From positions 62,001 through 126,000 of the forward strand of contig JANQED010000004.1 of assembly GCA_028278545.1 (NCBI GenBank): a stretch of 64,000 nt of DNA, given 5' to 3'. The notes beneath the pieces are model-generated. The model saw only the letters and a program-made list of their open reading frames with translations, made no database searches and was not told where the DNA came from. This document shows positions 1 through 8,710 of this stretch, in pieces. Source of the DNA: Anaerolineales bacterium (lineage in GTDB: Bacteria > Chloroflexota > Anaerolineae > Anaerolineales > UBA11858). Every line of letters begins with the position of its first letter. Positions within the stretch are counted from its first letter, which is position 1. The position numbers and the translations under genes were made by a program.

Positions 1-695
1 AAAACCTGATGATGGGTGTACCGTTGATGCACGAGGCCTGGAAACACGGGGTGGAGAAATTCGTCGCTATTGGGACGATATGCGCCTATCCGAAATTTAC
101 CCCCGTTCCTTTCAAAGAGGAGAATTTGTGGGATGGCTATCCCGAAGAAACCAACGCTCCCTATGGATTGGCGAAAAAGATGCTCCTGGTTCAGGCGCAG
201 GCTTATCGAGAACAGTACGGTTTCAACGCCATCTTTTTACTCCCCGTGAACCTGTATGGCCCGCGCGATAATTTCAACCTGGAGACATCTCATGTGATAC
301 CGGCGTTGATCCGTAAGATGATCGAGGCCCAGCAGCGCGGCGACCCCGAAGTGGTTTTGTGGGGGGATGGCTCACCCACGCGTGAGTTCTTCTACGCTGG
401 GGATGCCGCCCGCGGCATTGTGATGGCTGCGGAGCGTTACAATCGCTCTGAGCCGGTTAATCTGGGCTCAGGCATGGAAATCAGCATCAAAGATTTGGCC
501 CAGTTGATTGCTCGGCTAACTGGGTTTGAAGGCCGAATTGTCTGGGATACCAGCAGGCCCAATGGCCAGCCGCGGCGCGGCCTGGACACCAGTCGAGCGA
601 AAGAGTATTTCGGCTTCGAGGCCGAGATGCCTTTCGAAGAGGGCTTGCGGCGCACAATCGAGTGGTTTAGAGAAAACCAGGATGCGGTACCCTGA
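1..695 (+). CDS. fcl: GDP-L-fucose synthase, 5' end cut off by the window
   Basis: This SDR enzyme (GDP-4-keto-6-deoxymannose 3,5-epimerase/4-reductase) completes GDP-L-fucose, a cytoplasmic sugar donor. The frame is open from base 3, with residues N-L before the first Met (N-L-M-M-G-V-P), as in the middle of this family. About 90 N-terminal residues with the NAD(P)-binding Rossmann glycine motif therefore lie upstream of the window. Visible landmarks are G-T-I-C-A-Y-P, where Thr stands at the catalytic Ser position next to the conserved Cys, the YGLAK catalytic Tyr/Lys pair, and the E-T-S-H segment with the acid/base His. The TGA at 693-695 lies 14 bases before the exporter permease, so both are probably co-transcribed. 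Identity is confident; only the missing part is unseen. Confidence 0.93.
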   Translation, partial: NLMMGVPLMHEAWKHGVEKFVAIGTICAYPKFTPVPFKEENLWDGYPEETNAPYGLAKKMLLVQAQAYREQYGFNAIFLLPVNLYGPRDNFNLETSHVIPALIRKMIEAQQRGDPEVVLWGDGSPTREFFYAGDAARGIVMAAERYNRSEPVNLGSGMEISIKDLAQLIARLTGFEGRIVWDTSRPNGQPRRGLDTSRAKEYFGFEAEMPFEEGLRRTIEWFRENQDAVP

Positions 696-709
696 CGTTT
701 CGATATTCT

Positions 710-1567
710 ATGGCTGAAACTTCTCTCGTTACCCAACCAACCCCAGAGACGATCATCCTGCGCCCCTCGCGCGGCTGGTCGGCGTTGAACTTGAAAGACC
801 TCTGGCGCTACCGGGAGTTGATCTTCTTTCTTACCTGGCGGGACATCAAAGTTCGTTATAAGCAGACCGTTCTCGGCGTGGCTTGGGCGGTTATTCGTCC
901 GGTGGTGACGATGATCGTTTATTCGCTCATCTTCGGCCAGCTTGCCAGCCTCGATTCTGAAGGCGTTCCATACACCATTTTTACCTATGTAGCGCTGTTG
1001 CCCTGGCAGTTATTCTCAAAGGCCATCTCTGATACGGGCCGCTCCATGGTATCGAATCGCAATATGATCACCAAGATATATTTCCCGCGCTTGGTCATCC
1101 CGATTTCTACCGTCCTGAGCGGTTTGGTTGATTTCTTTATTGCTTTCGTGATTTTGATCGGGATGATGGTGTATTACGATATCCCACTCACTTCGGCGAT
1201 TTGGACCTTCCCCCTGTTTTTGCTTTTGACCCTGGTCTCTGCCCTGGGTGTTGGTTTGTGGTTTTCCTCGCTGAATGTGCTGTACCGGGATGTGGGCTAT
1301 ATGCTGCCGTTCCTCACCGAGACGTGGAAGTATCTCACCCCGGTAGCGTATTCGTCGCAGTACATCACCGGAACCTGGAAGTTGATCTACTCACTCAACC
1401 CCATGGCTGGCGTCGTGCAGGGTTTCCGTTGGGCACTGTTGGGCATTGAGCTTGACCCTTCAGCGCCGTTGACCATGTCGATATCGGTTGGTATCGCTCT
1501 GGTGGTTTTAATCAGCGGCCTGTTCTACTTCCGCCGCATGGAACGCACTTTTGCGGATATGGTGTAG
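710..1567 (+). CDS. wzm: ABC-2 polysaccharide/polyol-phosphate export permease (Wzm type)
   Basis: Membrane half of an ABC exporter that moves a lipid-linked glycan across the cytoplasmic membrane. The 285 residues match the family length. A cytoplasmic N-terminus carries the typical W-R-D-I-K-V-R-Y-K-Q-T-V-L-G segment (about residues 43-58), followed by about six hydrophobic helices and the late P-V-A-Y-S and N-P-M-A-G-V motifs common in Wzm/TagG proteins. Its ATPase partner follows after a 114-base gap filled by a heptamer array that begins on the base after this stop codon. A second permease of the same family lies at 45973. Which glycan this pair carries cannot be read from sequence. Confidence 0.93.
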   Translation: MAETSLVTQPTPETIILRPSRGWSALNLKDLWRYRELIFFLTWRDIKVRYKQTVLGVAWAVIRPVVTMIVYSLIFGQLASLDSEGVPYTIFTYVALLPWQLFSKAISDTGRSMVSNRNMITKIYFPRLVIPISTVLSGLVDFFIAFVILIGMMVYYDIPLTSAIWTFPLFLLLTLVSALGVGLWFSSLNVLYRDVGYMLPFLTETWKYLTPVAYSSQYITGTWKLIYSLNPMAGVVQGFRWALLGIELDPSAPLTMSISVGIALVVLISGLFYFRRMERTFADMV

Positions 1568-1657
1568 CTATCAGGTATTGGATATTTGACCGTTGTGAAG
1601 ATGCGTGCTTCCCAATAGATACCCAATGTCTAATAGCTGATATCCAATACCTAATCG
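1568..1657 (+). repeat. Inverted array of 7-bp words after the permease stop
   Basis: Directly after the TAG at 1565-1567 come three contiguous heptamers (CTATCAG, GTATTGG, ATATTTG; 1568-1588). After a short spacer and one isolated word (CCAATAG, 1612-1618) come five contiguous heptamers on the opposite strand sense (CCAATGT, CTAATAG, CTGATAT, CCAATAC, CTAATCG; 1623-1657). The two halves give a 13-bp perfect inverted match, 1573-1585 with 1640-1652, so the transcript could fold into a hairpin between wzm and wzt. There is no T-run, so it is not an ordinary terminator. Confidence 0.75.
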
Positions 1658-1681
1658 ATCGATTACAAAGTTTGCATCCTT

Positions 1682-2965
1682 ATGAGCAATCTAGCCATAC
1701 GCGTAAATGATCTCGGAAAACAATACCGCATCGGCATCGCCCCTGAGCGTTACCGAACCTTGCGAGATTCTTTGGTTAACATCGTCACCTGGCCGATTCA
1801 ACGCATCCGGCGTGGTCTGGCTCCCTCGGGAGAAGATCAGCTAGATACTATTTGGGCGCTGCGTGATGTTACGTTCAATGTCGAGCAGGGACGGGTATTA
1901 GGGGTGATTGGGCGTAATGGGGCGGGTAAGAGCACGCTCCTAAAGGTGTTGTCGCGCGTCACCGAACCTACGGAGGGAGAAGTAGAGATTCGCGGACGAG
2001 TTGGATCATTGTTAGAAGTTGGAACCGGCTTCCACCCCGAGTTGACCGGTCGCGAAAATATCTACCTCAATGGCGCTGTTTTGGGGATGAAGCGGGCTGA
2101 GATCGATGGCAAATTCGATGAGATCGTGGATTTCTCCGGGGTTGAAAAGTTCATCGATACGCCGGTGAAACGCTATTCCAGCGGCATGTATTTACGTTTG
2201 GCCTTCGCGGTGGCCGCGCACCTGGAACCGGAGATCTTGGTAGTGGATGAAGTATTAGCCGTCGGTGATGCTGAATTTCAGCGCAAATGCCTGGGCAAGA
2301 TGAGCGATGTGGCGCAAGAAGGCCGTACGGTGCTGTTCGTCAGCCATGATATGTCGGCCATCTTGCGGTTGACTGAAGAAGCGATTGTTCTGGATAAAGG
2401 CCAGTTGGTTTACCGGGCCCCAACGGCTGAAGCCGTTGATTATTATATGATGTCGGGTTTTTCTGAGGCAGGAGAGCGCCATTGGGATGCTGATGAGGTC
2501 CCCCCTTCATCGGCGCCCTTTCGGCCCATCGCTTTGCGGGTGTGCAATGCCAAAGGCGATCATGTCGACGTCGTCCGCTCGACCGAGGAGATTAACCTGG
2601 AGGTCGAGTATCAGCTAGACGAGCCCATCCAGGGGTTGCGCGTTGGGCTTTATTTGATGAGCGCGCGCGGCGAATACGTTTTGACCTCCTTCGACACGGA
2701 TGAGCCTGACCAATATGATCAATTTGGTGTGCGTCCCTCCGGGCATTTTGTCAGCAAATGTACCATCCCGCCGGATTTATTGAACGAGGGCCGCTACACG
2801 GTTGGTATGAATGCCAGTTCTTTCCGTGTGAAACGCTATTTTATGGATGAGCGAGCCCTGACATTCACCGTCGATGGCATGGGTGCGCCGGGAAAACAAT
2901 GGTCTGAAACCCGTATGGGCCTGGTGAGACCCCGCCTGACCTGGCGGATTGAGATGCTGGGATAA
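1682..2965 (+). CDS. wzt: ABC exporter ATPase with C-terminal glycan-recognition domain (Wzt type)
   Basis: Powers export through the permease just upstream. The nucleotide-binding domain shows Walker A (G-R-N-G-A-G-K-S-T, about residues 78-86), a Y-S-S-G-M signature (about 165) and Walker B running into V-D-E-V-L-A-V-G-D (about 188-196). Residues beyond about 260 form an extra domain of the Wzt_C kind, which in characterised O-antigen exporters binds the modified non-reducing end of the glycan. That suggests this exporter reads a terminal modification such as methyl or sulfate, both of which can be made from genes in this window (inference). At 427 residues it is far longer than the second ATPase (256 residues, 46797), which lacks this domain. 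Confidence 0.93.
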   Translation: MSNLAIRVNDLGKQYRIGIAPERYRTLRDSLVNIVTWPIQRIRRGLAPSGEDQLDTIWALRDVTFNVEQGRVLGVIGRNGAGKSTLLKVLSRVTEPTEGEVEIRGRVGSLLEVGTGFHPELTGRENIYLNGAVLGMKRAEIDGKFDEIVDFSGVEKFIDTPVKRYSSGMYLRLAFAVAAHLEPEILVVDEVLAVGDAEFQRKCLGKMSDVAQEGRTVLFVSHDMSAILRLTEEAIVLDKGQLVYRAPTAEAVDYYMMSGFSEAGERHWDADEVPPSSAPFRPIALRVCNAKGDHVDVVRSTEEINLEVEYQLDEPIQGLRVGLYLMSARGEYVLTSFDTDEPDQYDQFGVRPSGHFVSKCTIPPDLLNEGRYTVGMNASSFRVKRYFMDERALTFTVDGMGAPGKQWSETRMGLVRPRLTWRIEMLG

Positions 2966-2970
2966 CTGCG

Positions 2971-4560
2971 ATGGCTGCGAAGAGTACCGCGAAGGAAATC
3001 CTTGGGCAGCTCCCTCTGACCGCTGAGGTCTTCTGGTATCTGCGGCAGAGCGGTCAGCCGCCTGTGGGGGGCTATCACCTCGATCGCCTTAAGGGGAATA
3101 TCCCCGTTTGGCTGTCCCAGGCCAAAAATTCAGCGCGCAACGCTCAAAAACCCAGGCGTGTCATTATTTTTAGTATGCTGAGTTATTGGCTGGAACACAG
3201 CCTGCTCATGAGCCTGACGATAGCGGCCCTTGGGCATGATGTCACTATGGCCTATCTGCCCTATGCCCAGTGGAAGAAGCCGGTCAACCGCTTCGATCTT
3301 CGTCGGCATAATCTCTATATTCAGGATACCCTCAAGCCGGTAGAGCCGTTTATTACTCTCGTTCCTTTGTTGAATGCTCCGCTGTCCAAAGAATTGCCCG
3401 CCGAATTGGAGGCCCTTATGGATGGGGCCGCGTTTCGCGATACCCAATACAGCCAGCTTCGTGAGGATGTCGAAAAGGACAGCGACTTGTATCGCCTGCG
3501 CCTGGAGCGCAACAGGGTTCATGCTCGGAGGATGCTGGCCCAAATCGAGCGAGAACGCCCTGATGTGGTGGTAGTGCCCAATGGCAGCATCCTTGAGTTT
3601 GGCATTACCTATCATGTTGCTGAATATTTGGGGCTTCCGGTGATGACTTTCGAGTTTGGTGAGCAGAATGATCGCATGTGGTTGGCGCAAAACGACGATG
3701 TCATGCGTCAGGATACCAGCAAGCTCTGGGAAGCCAAGAAAGATACCCCCCTTTCTGAGGACGAGTGGGAACGGGTGAGGGATTTCTTCGCCGCGCGGCA
3801 GAAGGGCGATCTTTGGGAGACCTTCGTGCGCCTTTGGCAGGGGGACTCGGTTCAGGCGGGAGGGGATGTTCGCCTGGAATTGGGGTTGGATTCTCGACCC
3901 GTAGTTTTTTTGCCCACCAACGTGCTCGGAGATAGCCTCACCCTGGGGCGTCAGCTTTTCAGCGACAGCATGACCGAATGGCTCAAGCGCACGATTGAGT
4001 TCTTTATCAAGCGGCCAGATGTACAATTTGTCATCAAAACCCACCCCGGTGAACTGATTGGCTGGGGGCCGGCCGTTTACGATATTTTGAATGATATGTT
4101 CCCAGAGTTGCCTGAGCACATTCATTTACTGCCAGCCGATGCCAAAGTGAACGCCTATGATTTGGTGGAAATTGCCGACCTGGGCTTGGTCTTTACCACC
4201 ACCATGGGCATGGAAATGGCTATGAGCGGGTTGCCGGTGATTGTCACCGGTCAGACCCACTATCGGGAGAAGGGATTTACCCTTGATGCTGACTCATGGG
4301 ATGCATTTTTCGAGCTTCTCCGAAAGGTGCTGGCCGACCCCCGGGCATGCCGGCCAACCCGAAAACAGGTCGAAGCCGCCTGGACGTATGCCTACCGTTT
4401 CTTTTTCGAGTATCCCCAACCTTACCCCTGGCATGTACAATATTTTGAGGAAGATATCGAACGTTGGCCCCTGGAAAAGGTTCTGGCGGACGAAGGGATG
4501 GCCCAGTTCGGTGAGTCCTTTGAATATTTGTTAGGGAAGCCCATCGATTGGGCCAAATGA
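2971..4560 (+). CDS. Capsule polysaccharide biosynthesis GT-B-like protein
   Basis: A 529-residue soluble protein resembling the capsule-synthesis family that includes KpsS/KpsC, which are cytoplasmic GT-B-fold transferases. The second half carries the usual marks: an F-V-I-K-T-H-P-G-E segment (about residues 354-362) and a later D-L-G-L-V-F-T-T-T-M-G-M-E segment (about 401-413) followed by G-L-P-V-I-V-T-G, which corresponds to the nucleotide-sugar side of these folds. It begins 5 bases after wzt and ends 1 base before the next start, so it belongs to the same transcript. Donor and acceptor cannot be assigned. Two other proteins of this general kind lie at 16480 and 28003. Confidence 0.7.
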   Translation: MAAKSTAKEILGQLPLTAEVFWYLRQSGQPPVGGYHLDRLKGNIPVWLSQAKNSARNAQKPRRVIIFSMLSYWLEHSLLMSLTIAALGHDVTMAYLPYAQWKKPVNRFDLRRHNLYIQDTLKPVEPFITLVPLLNAPLSKELPAELEALMDGAAFRDTQYSQLREDVEKDSDLYRLRLERNRVHARRMLAQIERERPDVVVVPNGSILEFGITYHVAEYLGLPVMTFEFGEQNDRMWLAQNDDVMRQDTSKLWEAKKDTPLSEDEWERVRDFFAARQKGDLWETFVRLWQGDSVQAGGDVRLELGLDSRPVVFLPTNVLGDSLTLGRQLFSDSMTEWLKRTIEFFIKRPDVQFVIKTHPGELIGWGPAVYDILNDMFPELPEHIHLLPADAKVNAYDLVEIADLGLVFTTTMGMEMAMSGLPVIVTGQTHYREKGFTLDADSWDAFFELLRKVLADPRACRPTRKQVEAAWTYAYRFFFEYPQPYPWHVQYFEEDIERWPLEKVLADEGMAQFGESFEYLLGKPIDWAK

Positions 4561-4561
4561 T

Positions 4562-5428
4562 ATGTCAACGGAACTAGAAGTCAAACAGCAGGTTCGCCAG
4601 TTCTACGACCGGATCGGTTGGCAGGAAGTCAGCGAGGGCGTTTATCAAAATGCCCGCTACGAGGACTTACGCCCAGTCTCCCGGGAGTATATTCACCGCT
4701 GCCATTTGCGCGTTGGCCGCCACATCCAGCCTGCGGGACGCTTCCTCCTGGATGCGGGTTCCGGGCCCATCCAATACCCGGAGTATTTGGAATATTCGAA
4801 AGGATATCGATACCGGGTCTGTGCTGATATATCCCATGTTGCCTTGCAAGAGGCCCGGAAGAGGGTTGCTGACCACGGTCTCTGTGTGGTGGCGGATGTG
4901 GCCGATTTGCCTTTCAAGCCTGACGCCTTCGATGGGATTGTCTCGTTGCATACCATACACCATTTGCCGCAAGAGGAGCATGTAAAGGCCTATCGAGAGT
5001 TATATCGCGTTCTTACCCCGGGGAGTTCAGCGGCCGTTGTGAACGGCTGGGGAGAGGCGCTTATCCCGCGCCTGTTGTCAAGTCCCATGCGCTGGATGAA
5101 TCGTCTTTTGGGTATCGTCAGACGGTTATTTGGCATCGCGCAGCCGGAACATCCGGCGAAACCCGCCGGAGCGGTCGATGATCACAAGCCCAAGAGCACC
5201 TTTGTGCGTAAGTACGGTGCTGATTGGTTGAAGGCCCAGCTTACACCGTTGATGTCATTTGAGATCTTCGTCTGGCGGGGGGTCAGTGTCAAGCATTTGC
5301 GCACCTTTATTCATTCGGGTTGGGGGGGACGCATTGTGTTGCGGTTGTTATTCTGGTTAGAAGAGCAATTTCCTCGTTTCTTTGGTGAGAAAGGCCAATA
5401 CCCAATCGTTGTCATCCGTAAAACCTAG
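4562..5428 (+). CDS. SAM-dependent methyltransferase, class I
   Basis: Probably methylates a sugar or glycan precursor in the cytoplasm. The 288 residues contain the class I SAM-binding glycine motif D-A-G-S-G-P (about residues 64-69), an acidic residue at the end of strand 2 (C-A-D-I-S), the D-V-A-D-L-P-F motif (about 112-118) and an H-T-I-H-H-L motif typical of the Methyltransf_11 type. The C-terminal third is basic and may contact a membrane or glycan acceptor. ATG at 4562 is one base after the preceding stop, indicating translational coupling. The substrate is unknown; being downstream of an exporter whose ATPase has a recognition domain is compatible with a terminal methyl cap (inference). 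Confidence 0.82.
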   Translation: MSTELEVKQQVRQFYDRIGWQEVSEGVYQNARYEDLRPVSREYIHRCHLRVGRHIQPAGRFLLDAGSGPIQYPEYLEYSKGYRYRVCADISHVALQEARKRVADHGLCVVADVADLPFKPDAFDGIVSLHTIHHLPQEEHVKAYRELYRVLTPGSSAAVVNGWGEALIPRLLSSPMRWMNRLLGIVRRLFGIAQPEHPAKPAGAVDDHKPKSTFVRKYGADWLKAQLTPLMSFEIFVWRGVSVKHLRTFIHSGWGGRIVLRLLFWLEEQFPRFFGEKGQYPIVVIRKT

Positions 5429-5464
5429 ATATGTTTTGATGGATTGATATCTATGGAGTCGCCC

Positions 5465-6475
5465 ATGAACTGGAAAGATCAAGTCGTTCTTATCACCGGT
5501 GGAACTGGTTCCTTCGGAAAAGCGTTTACTAAAATCATGCTGGAAGAATTCCAGCCGGCCAAGTTGATCGTGTTTAGTCGCGATGAATTGAAACAGCATG
5601 AGATGCGGGTCGCTGGTTTTGATCACCCAAATCTGCGTTATTTTATTGGAGATGTGCGCGACCTGACGCGCCTGGAGCGGGCCATGCAGGCTGTGGACGT
5701 CGTCGTTCATGCCGCTGCGCTCAAGCAGGTCCCTGCCTGTGAATACAACCCCATGGAGGCTGTTAAAACCAATATCCTTGGGAGCAGCAACGTTGTCGAT
5801 GCCGCCCTGGATACCGGGGTCAAAAAAGTGATGGCGCTGAGCACCGACAAAGCGGTCAACCCCGTAAACCTGTATGGAGCTACCAAACTCGCCGCCGAAA
5901 AACTGGTCATCCAGAGTAACGCCTACGCAGGGAAGTATGCCACCCGGTTGAGCTGTGTGCGCTACGGCAATGTGGTCGGCAGCCGGGGCAGTGTCGTTCC
6001 GGTTTTCCTTCGGCAGCGGTCGAATGATGGCAAGCTGACGATAACCGATGAGCGCATGACGCGATTTTGGCTTTCCCTGGAGCAGGGCGTCAGATTTGTG
6101 ATTCGCAATATCGAACAGATGCAGGGAGGGGAAGTTTTCGTTCCCAAGATCCCTAGCATGAGCGTGGTTGATCTGGCGAATGCAATCGCTCCTAAAGCGA
6201 AGTTGGAAATGATTGGTGTCCGCCCAGGTGAGAAGCTGCATGAGTTATTAATTTCGCGGGATGAATCTCGATCTACCGTCGAAATGGATGATATGTTCGT
6301 TGTTCAGCCGGTAGAAGCCTTCTGGTTTGGGGGAGGATGGCAAGAAATGGGGCAGCCAGTCCCCGATGGTTTCCGCTATTCGAGTGCCGAGAATCCAGAT
6401 TGGCTCGACGTTGAACAGATACGCCAGATTATTAGACCTTTTGAGGAGGCATTCGCGCAAGGAAAACTGACTTGA
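5465..6475 (+). CDS. pseB: UDP-GlcNAc 4,6-dehydratase (inverting), PseB/FlaA1 type
   Basis: Extended SDR enzyme converting UDP-GlcNAc into a 4-keto-6-deoxy-AltNAc intermediate, the first step toward pseudaminic acid and other deoxyamino sugars. It shows the Rossmann motif G-G-T-G-S-F-G near the N-terminus, F-S-R-D-E, the T-D-K-A-V-N-P stretch (about 126-132) and the Y-G-A-T-K catalytic pair (Tyr 137, Lys 141), in the spacing usual for PseB. ATG 5465 is preferred over TTG 5444 or ATG 5453 because GGAG sits 6 bases upstream and the protein then begins close to the glycine motif, as in relatives. No PseC-like aminotransferase is visible in the window, so the final sugar is uncertain. Confidence 0.88.
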   Translation: MNWKDQVVLITGGTGSFGKAFTKIMLEEFQPAKLIVFSRDELKQHEMRVAGFDHPNLRYFIGDVRDLTRLERAMQAVDVVVHAAALKQVPACEYNPMEAVKTNILGSSNVVDAALDTGVKKVMALSTDKAVNPVNLYGATKLAAEKLVIQSNAYAGKYATRLSCVRYGNVVGSRGSVVPVFLRQRSNDGKLTITDERMTRFWLSLEQGVRFVIRNIEQMQGGEVFVPKIPSMSVVDLANAIAPKAKLEMIGVRPGEKLHELLISRDESRSTVEMDDMFVVQPVEAFWFGGGWQEMGQPVPDGFRYSSAENPDWLDVEQIRQIIRPFEEAFAQGKLT

Positions 6476-6478
6476 GAA

Positions 6479-6504
6479 TGTTTGCCTTGTATACCTTGTT
6501 TACT
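6479..6504 (+). repeat. Three 8-bp words just after the dehydratase stop
   Basis: Three related octamers (TGTTTGCC, TGTATACC, TGTTTACT), each separated by one T, begin 4 bases after the TGA of the dehydratase gene. The same word family (TGT-N-TACC) recurs at 26025-26092, just at the end of the CMP-sugar synthetase gene about 19.5 kb away. Confidence 0.6.
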
Positions 6505-6541
6505 CGAACACGCAAGAAAATATTCTGATCATCGGCCATTG

Positions 6542-6567
6542 CCCGGTTATTCCGGGGGATTTTCTTC
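6542..6567 (+). terminator. Weak hairpin with T-rich tail
   Basis: CCCGG (6542-6546), loop TTATT and CCGGG (6552-6556) form a short GC stem followed by GGATTTTCTTC. It lies in the 159-base gap between the dehydratase and the reductase, one of the longer gaps in this part of the run. The stem is only 5 bp, so it may be a partial or inactive terminator. Confidence 0.3.
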
Positions 6568-6634
6568 GTCTGACTGAGTGGTCATAGGATATTTTGCGAG
6601 TGAGAGGGTAAGCAGTGAATACAGGGTAAAGACG

Positions 6635-7552
6635 ATGCGAATACTCATTACCGGCACGGGTGGCTTATTGGGCAGTAATCTGGCCCTGGAAGCCGCCAGC
6701 AACCATACTGTTTTCGGGGTCGATCGGAGTTGCCCTCAGAAAACAACCGCTTTCACTCCTCTGGTTGCCGACTTGCTAGACCCGGGCGCGGTGGAAAGTA
6801 TCCTGGATGATACTCAACCCGATTGGGTGATCCATTGTGCCGCTCAGGCAAATGTAGATGCCTGTGAACACGACCCAGAGAACGCCCGGGAACTGAATAC
6901 AGAATTACCGCGTAAACTGGCCCGTCATGTCGCCAGGGGCGGAGCGCGCTTGCTGCATGTGTCCACAGATGCGGTCTTTGACGGTCACAAGGATGAATAT
7001 ACCGAGGACGATCTCCCCAATCCCGTTAATGTTTACGCGCAGACCAAATTAGCTGGGGAAAACGCGGTTTTAGAGGCAGCGCCGGACGCTATCGTCGCAC
7101 GGATAAACATCTTTGGGTGGAGCCCCACGGGCAAGCGCAGTTTAGCGGAGTTTTTCTTCAACAATTTAGCCGCGGGCAACCAGATCAAGGGTTTTACGGA
7201 CGTTTTCTTCTGCCCGGTTCTGGTAAATGATATCGCAGACCTTTTTTACCAGATGCTGGCTAAGGGCCTCAGGGGGTTGTACCACGTGGTCAGCAGCGAG
7301 AATGTCAGCAAATACGATTTCGGCATAGCGATTGCCAGGAAATTTGATTTTGACCCAGAGCTGATTACCCCCATATCCGTAACCCAGGCTGGTTTGCAGG
7401 CGGTTCGCTCACCCAACCTTACCTTGCAAGTGGATAAACTTATAAACGATTTGGGCGTGGTTCCTCCAGCTTTATCCCCAGGGATAGAGCGGTTCTATAC
7501 GCTTTATCAACAGGATTATCCACAGGTCGTCAGATCATTGTGCTTAGAATAG
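6635..7552 (+). CDS. RmlD-like NAD(P)-dependent sugar reductase
   Basis: An extended SDR of the dTDP-4-dehydrorhamnose reductase type, likely reducing a 4-keto sugar nucleotide in the cytoplasm. It has the N-terminal Rossmann motif G-T-G-G-L-L-G-S-N, a C-A-A-Q-A-N-V-D-A-C-E segment, S-T-D-A-V-F-D-G, and the catalytic Y-A-Q-T-K (Tyr 134, Lys 138). ATG 6635 gives 305 residues with the glycine motif at residue 7, as normal for the family. An upstream GTG at 6578 would add 19 residues unlike the family. Position after the 4,6-dehydratase suggests it acts on that product or a relative, but rhamnose synthesis proper would need RmlA-C, which are not seen here. Confidence 0.82.
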   Translation: MRILITGTGGLLGSNLALEAASNHTVFGVDRSCPQKTTAFTPLVADLLDPGAVESILDDTQPDWVIHCAAQANVDACEHDPENARELNTELPRKLARHVARGGARLLHVSTDAVFDGHKDEYTEDDLPNPVNVYAQTKLAGENAVLEAAPDAIVARINIFGWSPTGKRSLAEFFFNNLAAGNQIKGFTDVFFCPVLVNDIADLFYQMLAKGLRGLYHVVSSENVSKYDFGIAIARKFDFDPELITPISVTQAGLQAVRSPNLTLQVDKLINDLGVVPPALSPGIERFYTLYQQDYPQVVRSLCLE

Positions 7553-7608
7553 GGGCCGAAAGTCTCCGCCAAACCCAAAATAGATCATGAACCCAAGAGG
7601 TGGCAGAA

Positions 7609-8691
7609 ATGAATATCCCTTCTCCTGAAATTACCATTGCCGACCGCAAGATTGGCCTCAATCATCCCACTTATTTCATTGCCGACATCGCTGCCAATTA
7701 TGACGGTGATCTGGATCGCGCCAAAATGCTTATTCGCCTGGCGAAAGAAGCAGGCGCGGAGGCTGCTAAATTCCAGAATTTCCGCGCCCCCAAAATCGTC
7801 TCGGATTACGGCTTCAAGTCTTTGGGTGGACAGCTTTCACATCAAGCGGAATGGCGTAAATCTGTCTACGAAGTGTATGATGATGCTTCAGTCCCTTTCG
7901 AATGGACGCCGATTCTCAAAGAGGAGTGCGATAAAGTCGGCATTCATTATTACTCATCGCCATACGATTATGACGCCATTGATATGCTCGATCCATTTGT
8001 ACCTGCCTTCAAAGCCGGTTCTGGATTGATGTCTTGGCCGGATGCGTTGGTGCGCATGGCGGAAACTGGCAAGCCGCTGCTTATGTCAACCGGCGCTGCC
8101 GATATCAGCGATGTAGTGCGCGCCATGCGTGCTGTCAGGGAGTTCAGCGATCAAATTGTGCTCTTTCAATGTAATACCAACTACACCGCCGCTGACTCAA
8201 ATTACGATCACCTGCATATCAACGTGCTGACAACCTATGCTGGCATGTTCCCGGATGTCGTGCTGGGGCTCTCGGATCATACCCACAGCCCGGCTCCTGT
8301 TGTTGGTGCAGTGGCCTTGGGCGCGCGGGTTATCGAACGTCATTTCACCGATGACAATGACCGCGAAGGCCCGGATCACAAGTTCGCTATGAATCCCGAG
8401 AGTTGGGCCGAGATGGTGCAGCAAGTCCGCACGCTCGAACGGGCTTTAGGCTCATTTGATAAGTTCGTCACCGGCAGCGAGCAAGAGACCTACGTGCTTC
8501 AGCGGCGCTGTTTGCGGGCTGCTCGGGATATGAAGGCCGGGGAGACGATTACGGCTGAGATGGTCGAACCCCTGCGCCCGGCCTCTACCGGTGCGATCAT
8601 GCCTTGGGAGTTGGACGATCTAATGGGGAAAAAGGCGTTGGTTGATATGCCCTATGGCATGGACCTTCGCTGGGAGAATATCGGGGCATAA
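7609..8691 (+). CDS. neuB: N-acetylneuraminate synthase family protein (NeuB/SpsE type), first copy
   Basis: Condenses phosphoenolpyruvate with a six-carbon amino sugar to give a nine-carbon nonulosonic acid. The TIM-barrel portion is typical (I-A-D-I-A-A-N-Y-D-G-D near the start; K-F-Q-N-F; M-S-T-G-A; L-G-L-S-D-H-T; E-R-H-F-T). The C-terminal ~60 residues form the SAF/antifreeze-like lid that completes the active site. ATG 7609 is chosen because AGAGG lies 8 bases upstream; GTG 7600 is an alternative. At 360 residues the length is normal, unlike the fused copy at 26121. Together with the SpsF-type cytidylyltransferase at 12826 it resembles the SpsE/SpsF pair; the exact sugar is unknown. Confidence 0.9.
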   Translation: MNIPSPEITIADRKIGLNHPTYFIADIAANYDGDLDRAKMLIRLAKEAGAEAAKFQNFRAPKIVSDYGFKSLGGQLSHQAEWRKSVYEVYDDASVPFEWTPILKEECDKVGIHYYSSPYDYDAIDMLDPFVPAFKAGSGLMSWPDALVRMAETGKPLLMSTGAADISDVVRAMRAVREFSDQIVLFQCNTNYTAADSNYDHLHINVLTTYAGMFPDVVLGLSDHTHSPAPVVGAVALGARVIERHFTDDNDREGPDHKFAMNPESWAEMVQQVRTLERALGSFDKFVTGSEQETYVLQRRCLRAARDMKAGETITAEMVEPLRPASTGAIMPWELDDLMGKKALVDMPYGMDLRWENIGA

Positions 8692-8710
8692 GGCGCGGCG
8701 CGCTTTGCCA

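Noticed and set aside
3130..4125. Reverse-strand open frame opposite the capsule-type gene
   Set aside because: It has no ribosome site or family motifs and sits wholly inside a plausible plus-strand gene.
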